Positions 27,582 to 35,422 of a stretch of 63,914 bases of DNA are shown here, one piece after another. The DNA comes from Chitinophagaceae bacterium. Lineage in GTDB: Bacteria > Bacteroidota > Bacteroidia > Chitinophagales > Chitinophagaceae. The notes below the pieces were generated by a model that was not told where the DNA came from, did no database searches, and saw only the letters and a list, made by a program, of their open reading frames with translations. Position numbers and translations under genes: made by a program. Where the stretch lies: positions 1-63,914 of the forward strand of contig JADKJI010000034.1 in assembly GCA_016721085.1 (NCBI GenBank), read 5' to 3'. The stretch's first letter is position 1; each line of letters opens with the position of its first letter.

Positions 27582-28724
27582 ATGAAGATCGAAAAAACAA
27601 TTTTCAAAGTATCATTATTATTCATGCTGCTGGCTATGGCAGGATGCAGGGAGAGTTATCTGCCACCTACTGTAACCACAGATTATTCACTTTTAGTTGT
27701 AGATGGTGTCATCAATGCAGGCGGAGACAGCAGTTTCCTGAAACTTAGCAGAACACGCAAACTTTCAGACACAGCTACGAATATACCTGAGCCATTTGCT
27801 TCTGTGCTGTTAGAATCAAAAACAGGAGTAAACTATTCTTTCACCAATTTGGGAAATGGTCTTTACGCAGCGCCACCCTTACCACTATCTCGTACTGAAA
27901 CATATCGTCTTCGTATATCAACTTCAACTGGCAGTCTTTACCAATCAGATTATGTACCTGTAAAAATAACTCCGGCTATAGATAGTCTTTCCTGGAAACA
28001 AGACACAAACGTGTTCGTTAGTTTATATACGCATGACCCTTTGAATGATACCCGTTTTTACCGTTGGGAATTCAAGGAAATATGGGAATACCGGTCATTT
28101 TATGATTCCAATCTTGAGTTTGATTATGTAACTAACCAGGTTTTGTTTATCGATAGTGCAAAACAGTTTTACAGATGTTGGAACTCCTCAAATTCTTTTG
28201 AAGTATTACTGGGCACCAGCAGCAATCTGGCACAGGATGTAATAAACGATTATTTACTTCAGAAAATCGATAATGGCTCTGATAAGATCAGCACCCGATA
28301 TAGTATTGAAGCGAAACAATATGCCTTAACCCGACAGGCATTCGATTACTGGCAATTACTAAAGAAAAACGGAAAAGAGCTGGGCTCTTTGTTCGGTGCC
28401 TTGCCTTCGGAACTTATAGGCAATATTCACTGTGTTACCAATCCATCAGAACCGGTTATTGGATTTGTAAGTATCTCTACTGTTGAAACAAAACGAATTT
28501 TCATAACCAATAACTTATTGAAGGATTGGAATTCCGGTTCCACATCAACAGTATTGTGTGCGCCAAAAATTGTAACCCCCGACAGTATCAGTTATTATTT
28601 ACAAACGGAAAGAGATAAAGGTCCTGCTTATTTCATAACAGGAGGAGGATTAGCCATTGCCCCAAATATTTGCATTGATTGCAGAATTAGAGGTGGGAAT
28701 ACAAAAAAACCAGCTTTCTGGTAA
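27582..28724 (+). CDS. DUF4249 family lipoprotein, copy 2
   Basis: A 380-residue paralogue of the preceding gene with the same plan: lipobox (LAMAGCRE), SYLPP near the mature N-terminus, SLLVVDGVINAGGDSS, the shared IDSLSWKQD and SIEAKQYALTRQAFDYWQLLKKNGKELGS segments, and the C-terminal CIDCRIRGG motif with KKPAFW at the end (KKPSYW in copy 1). The two genes are a tandem duplication that has diverged. It may be a partner with a different ligand or part of a heteromeric surface complex. Confidence 0.8.
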   Translation: MKIEKTIFKVSLLFMLLAMAGCRESYLPPTVTTDYSLLVVDGVINAGGDSSFLKLSRTRKLSDTATNIPEPFASVLLESKTGVNYSFTNLGNGLYAAPPLPLSRTETYRLRISTSTGSLYQSDYVPVKITPAIDSLSWKQDTNVFVSLYTHDPLNDTRFYRWEFKEIWEYRSFYDSNLEFDYVTNQVLFIDSAKQFYRCWNSSNSFEVLLGTSSNLAQDVINDYLLQKIDNGSDKISTRYSIEAKQYALTRQAFDYWQLLKKNGKELGSLFGALPSELIGNIHCVTNPSEPVIGFVSISTVETKRIFITNNLLKDWNSGSTSTVLCAPKIVTPDSISYYLQTERDKGPAYFITGGGLAIAPNICIDCRIRGGNTKKPAFW

Positions 28725-28737
28725 TAAAGAAGGTAAA

Positions 28738-31116
28738 ATGAACATGAGAACATTTATAAAAGAGTACAAATTGAAACGATACCTGTTTATTCTACTATCC
28801 TTTTCATGGGTTGGGCAAAGTTTTGCGCAGAATTCTAATCAGGAAAGAATAACTAATAAGTTGCAGGAAGCTGCAGCCGAAAAGGTTTTTGTACACGTAT
28901 CCCAAACATTTCTTGTAACAGGAGAAACCCTTTGGTTTAAGATATATGTTACTGCTGGAGCAGCACATCTGTTATCTCCAGTGAGTAAAGTTGCCTACGC
29001 CACATTATCTGATGTATCGCAAAAGCAGGTTTTACAAGCAAAAATAGCTATCGATAGTGGAAGTGGTGGTGGGTCATGGGTAATACCAGCTTCTTTAGGC
29101 AGTGGTCAGTATTTATTAAATGCCTATACCAACCTTACAAAAAACGCAACAGACCCTTTGTTTCAGCAATGGATAACTATCATCAATCCATCCAAACCTC
29201 CTACCCCTGCCTCTAAGTCCCAACCAATAAATCCTACGATACAATTCTTCCCTGAAGGTGGTGAATTGGTTAATGGAATTACAAGCACAATGGGATTTAA
29301 GGTTACTGGGAATGATGGTAAGCCGCTGCAGGCATCAGGAGCCATAATAAGTAAATCAAACGATACCCTATCGCGTTTCAAGACACAGCACGCTGGCATT
29401 GGAAGATGCGTTTTTACACCAAATGCTCTTGAGTCATATAAAGTTGTCTTATTTATCAATGGCAAAAGCAGTATCGTCAACACAATCCCTGCTATAAAGC
29501 AAAATGGCTATACAGTTCATTTAATAGAAACTTCAGCAGAAGGATTCAATCTGGAACTGCAAACGAATCTTGATAATACAGGTGAGTCGATGACTGTATT
29601 GTTACACGGACAACAAACAGTATTTAAAGCTATTCCTGTTGTCTTGAAAAGAAGTAAAGCAACCGTATTCATACCTTCTTCAACGCTTCCTGAAGGCGTA
29701 ATCACAGCAACGGTTTTTAATAACAGTTATGAAGCAGTGGCAGAAAGACTGCTATTTACAAAGCCGGTCAGTAATGCTTCTCTACAAACCACTGTTACAA
29801 ACACTACGGTATCGAAGAGAGAAACCGTACCTGTGAACTTGATAGCTAAAAAAGATAATGGCATGGCAGCTAAAGCCGATTTATCAGTTGCCATATTCAA
29901 AATAGATTCATTACAAAGTGTCCCTGAAAGTAATATATCACAATACCTGTCACTCACCTCTTCCTTAAAAGGCTCCATTGATGACCCGGGTTTTTATTTC
30001 ACTGAAACTCCTGAAGCAAAAGAAGGAATTGAAAACCTACTGCTAACCCATGGCTGGAGAAAAGTATCAAGCACAAATAATAATAGTTCTACTATTCCGG
30101 AATATTCTGGTCATATTATTACCGGAACTGTTACAAATAAAGTAACAGGACTTCCTGCAAAACGGATAAGGACCTTTCTTACAGTACCTGGCGAAAGATT
30201 CCATTTCAGCAATTGCTTGAGTGATGACAATGGAAGGATTCAATTCGATGTTAAAAAGATTTATGGAACAGAGTCCATTATAGTACAATCAAACCCATTA
30301 ACAGATAGTATTTATAGATTCACTATCGACAATCCATTTGTTGAAAACAAAGACCTGTTAACTCCACCATCGATTACAGTAGCGCTCCCAAAAAGAAATC
30401 TGCTGGAAGAAAGAATTGCTGCTGCACAGATACAAACAGCCTATTCCAATAACCGATTCCAGACTTTTTACTTGCCTCAATATAACGATACCACTTCCTT
30501 CTATGGAAAGCCCGACAAAGTGTATATGCTGGATGATTATACCCGTTTCACAACAATGGAAGAAGTGATAAGAGAATATGTTGCAGAAATCCAATTGCGA
30601 AAATCCGGAAACCAGTTTCGTTTCAAAGTATTAAACATGCCTTTCAAACAATACTTCGAAGAAAATCCATTGGTGTTATTAGATGGATTACCGGTATTCG
30701 ATATGAATAAGATTATTGCCATGGATCCTTTAAAGATCAGGAAACTGGATGTGCTAAACAGAAGATATTATCAGGGTAATTTCGCATTCGATGGCATCGC
30801 TAGTTTCTTAACCTACAATGGAGACCTGGCAGGGTATTCACTTGATCCTACCGCCCTTGTTATTGAATATGCAGGATTACAATTGCAAAGACAGTTCTAC
30901 CAGCCTGATTTTACAAGTGCAGGTTCACAAGACCAGCGGCTACCAGATTATCGTCAGCTATTATATTGGTCTGGCGATATCAAAACCGGAAAGGATGGAA
31001 ATGCTTCGCTTAATTTCATCACTTCAGATATTCCCGGGAACTATGTGATAATAACGCAAGGGATAACTGCAGATGGTAAGCCCTTATATTTTTCAAAAGG
31101 CTTTACTGTAAAATAA
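28738..31116 (+). CDS. macroglobulin (MG2)-domain-like exported protein
   Basis: The ~793-residue protein has a signal peptide (to about residue 33) followed by EKVFVHVSQTFLVTGETLWFKIYV, the pattern of MG2-like domains in alpha-2-macroglobulin-related proteins. Further beta-sandwich repeats follow. There is no CxEQ thioester, so it is not a classical protease trap. Such proteins are usual last genes of TonB receptor/DUF4249 loci, with unknown role. ATG 28738 is chosen over a longer frame that overlaps the DUF4249 gene, since it begins just before the signal peptide. Confidence 0.7.
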   Translation: MNMRTFIKEYKLKRYLFILLSFSWVGQSFAQNSNQERITNKLQEAAAEKVFVHVSQTFLVTGETLWFKIYVTAGAAHLLSPVSKVAYATLSDVSQKQVLQAKIAIDSGSGGGSWVIPASLGSGQYLLNAYTNLTKNATDPLFQQWITIINPSKPPTPASKSQPINPTIQFFPEGGELVNGITSTMGFKVTGNDGKPLQASGAIISKSNDTLSRFKTQHAGIGRCVFTPNALESYKVVLFINGKSSIVNTIPAIKQNGYTVHLIETSAEGFNLELQTNLDNTGESMTVLLHGQQTVFKAIPVVLKRSKATVFIPSSTLPEGVITATVFNNSYEAVAERLLFTKPVSNASLQTTVTNTTVSKRETVPVNLIAKKDNGMAAKADLSVAIFKIDSLQSVPESNISQYLSLTSSLKGSIDDPGFYFTETPEAKEGIENLLLTHGWRKVSSTNNNSSTIPEYSGHIITGTVTNKVTGLPAKRIRTFLTVPGERFHFSNCLSDDNGRIQFDVKKIYGTESIIVQSNPLTDSIYRFTIDNPFVENKDLLTPPSITVALPKRNLLEERIAAAQIQTAYSNNRFQTFYLPQYNDTTSFYGKPDKVYMLDDYTRFTTMEEVIREYVAEIQLRKSGNQFRFKVLNMPFKQYFEENPLVLLDGLPVFDMNKIIAMDPLKIRKLDVLNRRYYQGNFAFDGIASFLTYNGDLAGYSLDPTALVIEYAGLQLQRQFYQPDFTSAGSQDQRLPDYRQLLYWSGDIKTGKDGNASLNFITSDIPGNYVIITQGITADGKPLYFSKGFTVK

Positions 31117-31833
31117 TTAAAGGGTTACTATTCCTTTTGGAGTATTCAATCTTAGATGTAACACTTCTTTTTTACCGTATTGCAAAGGCATTTTTATTCC
31201 TAGTTGGGTAAAATCTTTTCCCAGTGCTACTGCAGCCGGACTTTCTAACCAATAAGAATCGATAGTACATCCTTTTGGAGATTCCTGAGCAGGATGTTTA
31301 CTTTGTTTATCCCACTGAATGAAAAAAGGCAGCAACCCATCCTGTTTACTTTCCAAGGAAAGGGCTCTCCATTTCAATAAGGTTCCATCAGGTTTTTTAC
31401 GACTTCCTTCATTGATACCTGAATTTGGCTTTCCTGATTTTGTAATAAGCTGTAATAAGTTATCGATATTCTCCGTATGAGCAGCCCAGTAAAATAATGA
31501 AGGGGATTTCAATTCCTTTAAAAAAGCATAATCGTCAACCAGGGAATTTGCTTCCGGATCAGGCGCAATTATTTCCAGATACACTTTATCCCCTAATGAC
31601 ACAAGTGCATTGTGAGTACCAACACCAGGATGTTTTCCTCCTATTACAGCTTCAACGCCTGTCTTCTCTTTAAATATCCTGATACCTTCTTTGAGATTGG
31701 AGCAACCCCATAAAAAATGATCTGGAACTAAAATCTCTTTTCCCATTGAGATATCAGGATTACCCAATAAAAAGCCAGCACCCATCATGGTAATAGTCTT
31801 AATAAATGCTTCTCTTGAAATTTCCATTTTCAA
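31117..31833 (-). CDS. VOC (glyoxalase-like) superfamily protein
   Basis: The 238-residue protein matches the glyoxalase-like domain family: PDHFLWGCSNLKEGIRIF at the start (His as potential metal ligand), GGKHPGVGTHNALVSLGDKVYLEIIAPDP, and a second module from about residue 120. A hydrophobic N-terminus with MGAGFLLG suggests export. Reaction unknown. It is convergent with the operon ending at 31116, with no spacing at all, and lies 24 bp downstream of the amidohydrolase gene, probably co-transcribed. Confidence 0.75.
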   Translation of the reverse strand: MKMEISREAFIKTITMMGAGFLLGNPDISMGKEILVPDHFLWGCSNLKEGIRIFKEKTGVEAVIGGKHPGVGTHNALVSLGDKVYLEIIAPDPEANSLVDDYAFLKELKSPSLFYWAAHTENIDNLLQLITKSGKPNSGINEGSRKKPDGTLLKWRALSLESKQDGLLPFFIQWDKQSKHPAQESPKGCTIDSYWLESPAAVALGKDFTQLGIKMPLQYGKKEVLHLRLNTPKGIVTL

Positions 31834-31857
31834 TTTTTATGAGGTTGGATAATCGTA

Positions 31858-33438
31858 TTATTCTGTTCCTGGTTGCACCCATTTCCAACCAGTCTTAGCT
31901 TTTTCAGCATCCACCATCTTTTTCACATCTGCCAACAGTTTCTTTGCATCATAAATAATCCCGTCTTTTATTGTATACCTAACACCACCCACTCTAACTG
32001 GCTTATTATTGGCATCCAATTTTAAGGCTCCAACACCATATAATACCTGCAGGTTTTGTAAAGGGTTCTCATCAAGAATTACCAGATCAGCCAGCTTACC
32101 TACTTCCACGCTTCCCAAATCTTTTTCAGCTCCCAGTGCCTGAGCGCCATATAAGGAAGCGGAACGAATCACTTCGAGAGGATGAAAACCAGCTTCGCGC
32201 AACAATTCCAATTCACGGATATAAGCAAATCCGTAGAGTTGATATATAAAGGCACAGTCACTACCTGCCACTACCCTTCCTCCACGGTTCTTATACTCGT
32301 TTATAAATGTCATCCATAAACGATAATTCTCTTTCCAGGCCACTTCCTGTTCGGTACCCCAACTGAACCAATAAGATCCATGAGAATCTCTGCTTGGTTC
32401 ATAAAACTTCCAAACCGAAGGCAATGTGTATTGGGCATGCCATTCCTGTGTGCGAGCCCTTTGAAGATCTCTGTTTGCCTCATAAATATCGAAAGTAGGG
32501 ACAAGGGTATAATCCAGTCCAATCAGTTCATTCATCACTGCATTCCATTTCTCGCTATAGGGAGCTGCTGCCTGCTTCCACAAGCGACCCGCTTCACTAA
32601 AGCGATCTTGCTCGTTAGCATAATTATAATCTAATGGATAATTCTGAATCGTCTTATCAGTAAACAATGCTTCTGGTAATCCATACCAATGTTCCATAGA
32701 TGTCATACCTGCCCTTGCCGACTGCAATACATTCCATCTGGCAACATCCATCTGTGCATGATGACAGCAGGAACGAAGACCGAGGCGTTTGTTTTCTCTG
32801 ATGGCAGCATCCATCACTTGTGGATTAGCCCCAAAAAACTTAATACCATCAGCACCCTTCTGTTTGTTTTCATTCACCCACTTTATGGCTTGCTCTGCTG
32901 TAGTGATGGGTTCTTTGGAACCTTGTCCAAATGCCGTATAGGCATATATGCGAGGAGCAGTTATCTTATTCTCCAGACTTTTCTGTTTCTGATCCAGCAC
33001 CCAATCCAATCCATTACCACAAGATGGGTCACGAATGGTTGTTATACCATGTGCCATCCATAACTTAAAGACATACTCTGCAGGAGTGCCCTGTTCAACT
33101 CCACCAATATGAGCGTGCATATCAATCAATCCAGGCAATACATATTTTCCGGAACAGTCCAGTTCCTTTCCGCCATCCTTCAAAACAGGTCGTCGTTTCG
33201 GGTTAATAGCAAGTCCAGGACTTCCCACTGTAACAATCTGAACAATGCGATTCTTTTCAATAACTATATCAACAGGACCAATCGCTGGTGCTCCCGTACC
33301 ATTTATAAGAATAGCACCTCTAAGAATCAATTGAGGCCATTGACCTTCACCTTCGGCCCTATTAGGCGCCTTAGGAATCTGAGCCATTGAATTGAAACAA
33401 GCAAATACCAGAAGAATAACAAGATATTTTTTTCTCAT
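31858..33438 (-). CDS. exported metal-dependent amidohydrolase
   Basis: The 526-residue protein has a signal peptide (MRKKYLVILLVFACFNSMAQ) and an amidohydrolase barrel. Metal ligands are visible in LIDMHAHIGG (HxH), SCCHHAQMD, the His of GMTSMEHWYG and the Asp of VVAGSDCAF. GADGIKFFGA may hold the bridging Lys. The C-terminal LADLVILDENPLQN is the usual small beta domain. It resembles imidazolonepropionase/prolidase-like enzymes acting on cyclic amides or peptides, but the substrate cannot be assigned. Confidence 0.85.
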   Translation of the reverse strand: MRKKYLVILLVFACFNSMAQIPKAPNRAEGEGQWPQLILRGAILINGTGAPAIGPVDIVIEKNRIVQIVTVGSPGLAINPKRRPVLKDGGKELDCSGKYVLPGLIDMHAHIGGVEQGTPAEYVFKLWMAHGITTIRDPSCGNGLDWVLDQKQKSLENKITAPRIYAYTAFGQGSKEPITTAEQAIKWVNENKQKGADGIKFFGANPQVMDAAIRENKRLGLRSCCHHAQMDVARWNVLQSARAGMTSMEHWYGLPEALFTDKTIQNYPLDYNYANEQDRFSEAGRLWKQAAAPYSEKWNAVMNELIGLDYTLVPTFDIYEANRDLQRARTQEWHAQYTLPSVWKFYEPSRDSHGSYWFSWGTEQEVAWKENYRLWMTFINEYKNRGGRVVAGSDCAFIYQLYGFAYIRELELLREAGFHPLEVIRSASLYGAQALGAEKDLGSVEVGKLADLVILDENPLQNLQVLYGVGALKLDANNKPVRVGGVRYTIKDGIIYDAKKLLADVKKMVDAEKAKTGWKWVQPGTE

Positions 33439-33454
33439 TGCAGGAAGTTATGGT

Positions 33455-34155
33455 GAAATTTACGGAAAATAGACCGGAAGACCGAAAGTCAGAAAGTCCG
33501 AAAGAAAGTCGGGGGAGTCGGGATTAAAAGTCCGGAAGTCCGAAAGTCGGAAAGTCCGGAAGAAAATACAAGTCGGGAGTCAGTAGTCGAGAGTCGTTAG
33601 TCAGAAGTCAGTAGTCGAATTTAGATGAATGACGAAAGCTTACAGCCAACCCCGAAGGGGTTGAATAATAATGACCCCGGGTGATAACCCGGGGCGATAG
33701 AAAAGTCGGGAGAGAAAATACAAGTCGCGAGTCGTGAATCAGAAGCGTAGTCAATATAGATGAATGACGATAGTTCAACCACCCCGAAGGGGTTGAATCA
33801 TGTGATCCCGGGGGCGATAGAAAAGTCGGGAGAGAAAATACAAGTCGGGAGTCGTTAATCAGAAGTCTGTAGTCAGAATCAATAGAATTTGATAAATGAC
33901 GAAAGCTTACAACCAACCCCGAAGGGGTTGAATAATAATGACCCCGGGTGATAACCCGGGGCGATAGAAAGTCGGAGAAAAATATGGAGTCGTGGAAGTC
34001 AGTACAATTTAATGAAGACAAGCCCAACCCCGAAGGGGTTGAATCATCATCCCCGGGTGATAACCCGGGGAGAGGGGAAGTAGGAAGTAAGAAAACAAAT
34101 CGAAATGACTCCCACCCGAAGGGGGAATAATCGGGGACAAAGGGAAAAAAAGTCA
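33455..34155. repeat. tandem array of composite palindromic repeats (about 130-bp period)
   Basis: After a leader of AGTCCGGA-type 7-8 nt units (33470-33620) there are four copies of a unit with CAACCCCGAAGGGGTTGAAT and a CCCCGGGTGATAACCCGGGG hairpin, at about 33646-33700, 33778-33820 (hairpin partly deleted), 33911-33966 and 34024-34073, plus a remnant near 34112. Between them lie GTCGGGAGTCGTTAATCAGA-type heptamers. The first two intervals are both about 132 bp. The array fills the divergent space between the amidohydrolase and rlmH genes. Confidence 0.85.
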
Positions 34156-34160
34156 AGATT

Positions 34161-34652
34161 ATGAAAATTCAATTCTGGTCAATCGGTAAAGCCCACGAGG
34201 CTTTTGTAAAAGAAGGTGTGGAAGATTTCACAAAACGCATCTCAAGGTATTATTCCGTTGAGTGGCAGATTATTCCTGTTCCCAAGAATGCCGCTACACT
34301 AAGTGAAAAAGAATTGAAGAAGAAAGAAGGGGAAATTGTAATGGGATTATTGCAACAAGATGATTATCTCGTGGCATTAGATGAACAGGGAAAAGAATGG
34401 ACATCCAACGGACTGGCACAATTCATCCAGGCAAGGGCCAACGACAGTACCAGGACGATTGTTTTCCTTATTGGTGGCGCTTATGGAATAGATGACATAG
34501 TGTTGAAAAGAGCCAATCATAAATGGAGCTTATCACATTTAACTTTTCCGCATCAATTAGTGCGATTAGTTTTGGCAGAAGCTGTTTATAGAGCTTGCAC
34601 CATAAATAGAAATGAAAAGTATCATCATGGAGGGGGAAGTAGTAAGTTGTAA
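34161..34652 (+). CDS. rlmH: 23S rRNA (pseudouridine-1915-N3)-methyltransferase RlmH
   Basis: RlmH is a SPOUT methyltransferase that methylates pseudouridine 1915 in helix 69 of 23S rRNA. IQFWSIGKAHEAFVKEGVEDF at the start, FLIGGAYGID for the SAM-binding knot, LSHLTFPHQLVRLVLAEAVYRA, and the C-terminal NEKYHH signature are all present. Proteins of this family normally end at or just after YHH; here seven more residues (GGGSSKL) are encoded by the beginning of a TAAGTTG heptamer repeat that supplies the stop. Confidence 0.95.
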   Translation: MKIQFWSIGKAHEAFVKEGVEDFTKRISRYYSVEWQIIPVPKNAATLSEKELKKKEGEIVMGLLQQDDYLVALDEQGKEWTSNGLAQFIQARANDSTRTIVFLIGGAYGIDDIVLKRANHKWSLSHLTFPHQLVRLVLAEAVYRACTINRNEKYHHGGGSSKL

Positions 34653-34765
34653 GTGGTAAGTAGTAAGTTTTAAGTAATTAGTAATAAGTTGTAAGTTGCG
34701 AACTCAAGCCTTAGGCCCTAGGCCTTAAGCCTTAGGCAAAAAAGCATCAAGCATTTAGCATTTAG
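34637..34765. repeat. three successive heptamer tracts
   Basis: The spacer after rlmH is built of 7-nt units: TAAGTTG/TAAGTGG/TAAGTAG (34637-34700), AAGCCTT/AGGCCCT/AGGCCTT (34708-34737), and AGCATCA/AGCATTT (34743-34766). The last tract stops just before the rhomboid ATG, so that gene has a repeat-derived leader. Confidence 0.8.
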
Positions 34766-34768
34766 CCC

Positions 34769-35422
34769 ATGACAATAACATTAATCATCATCATCCTCAC
34801 CTGTCTCATTTCAGTAACAGCCTTCAGCAATGAAAAGCTGATGAACGATCTTATCTTCTATCCACCGGCAGTATCACAGAATAATCAGTGGTATCGTTTT
34901 ATCACTTGTGGTTTTATTCATGCCGATTTCATGCATCTGGCATTTAATATGTTCTCATTATATCTGTTTGGAGATATGGTGGAGGATAAATTTATTGAGA
35001 TATTCGGTGCCAAAGGGAAATTATTATATCTCCTGCTTTATATACTTGCTTTAGCAGTTTGTCTTTTACCAACTTATTCAAAAAATAAGGACAATTATAA
35101 TTACCGCAGTCTGGGTGCATCTGGTGCCGTATCTGCCGTGGTATTTGCTGGTTTGTTATTAGCTCCAGGTTTAACAGTTGGATTCTTTATCATTCCGCCT
35201 ATTATACCTGGATTTATATTTGGTCCATTATACCTTATAATTTCAGCGTTCCTTGATAGAAAGGGAGGCGGTAATATCAATCACTCAGCCCATATATGGG
35301 GAGCCTTATTCGGTGTTGCCTACATGATTGTTGTTGGCAAATTGGTTGGCGACTATAATACTATTGGGGAATTCCTGACAGGAGTTAAACGTTATATGGA
35401 AATCAAGGGTTGGATACGCTAA
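34769..35422 (+). CDS. rhomboid family intramembrane serine protease
   Basis: The 217-residue protein has about six membrane helices. The catalytic Ser is in GASGAVSA (Ser118) and the catalytic His in NHSAHIWGALFG (His175); GFIHADFMHLAFNM at 48-61 is the conserved helix-2 motif. It cleaves membrane-protein helices in the inner membrane; substrates unknown. Its 3' end overlaps the 3' end of tilS by 20 bp, tail to tail. Confidence 0.9.
   Translation: MTITLIIIILTCLISVTAFSNEKLMNDLIFYPPAVSQNNQWYRFITCGFIHADFMHLAFNMFSLYLFGDMVEDKFIEIFGAKGKLLYLLLYILALAVCLLPTYSKNKDNYNYRSLGASGAVSAVVFAGLLLAPGLTVGFFIIPPIIPGFIFGPLYLIISAFLDRKGGGNINHSAHIWGALFGVAYMIVVGKLVGDYNTIGEFLTGVKRYMEIKGWIR

Noticed and set aside
33608..34156. 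Open frame of ~182 codons on the minus strand
   Set aside because: It runs through the tandem palindromic array; its peptide repeats (LSPRVITRGHYYSTPSGL) only mirror the 132-bp DNA unit, which is a multiple of three.
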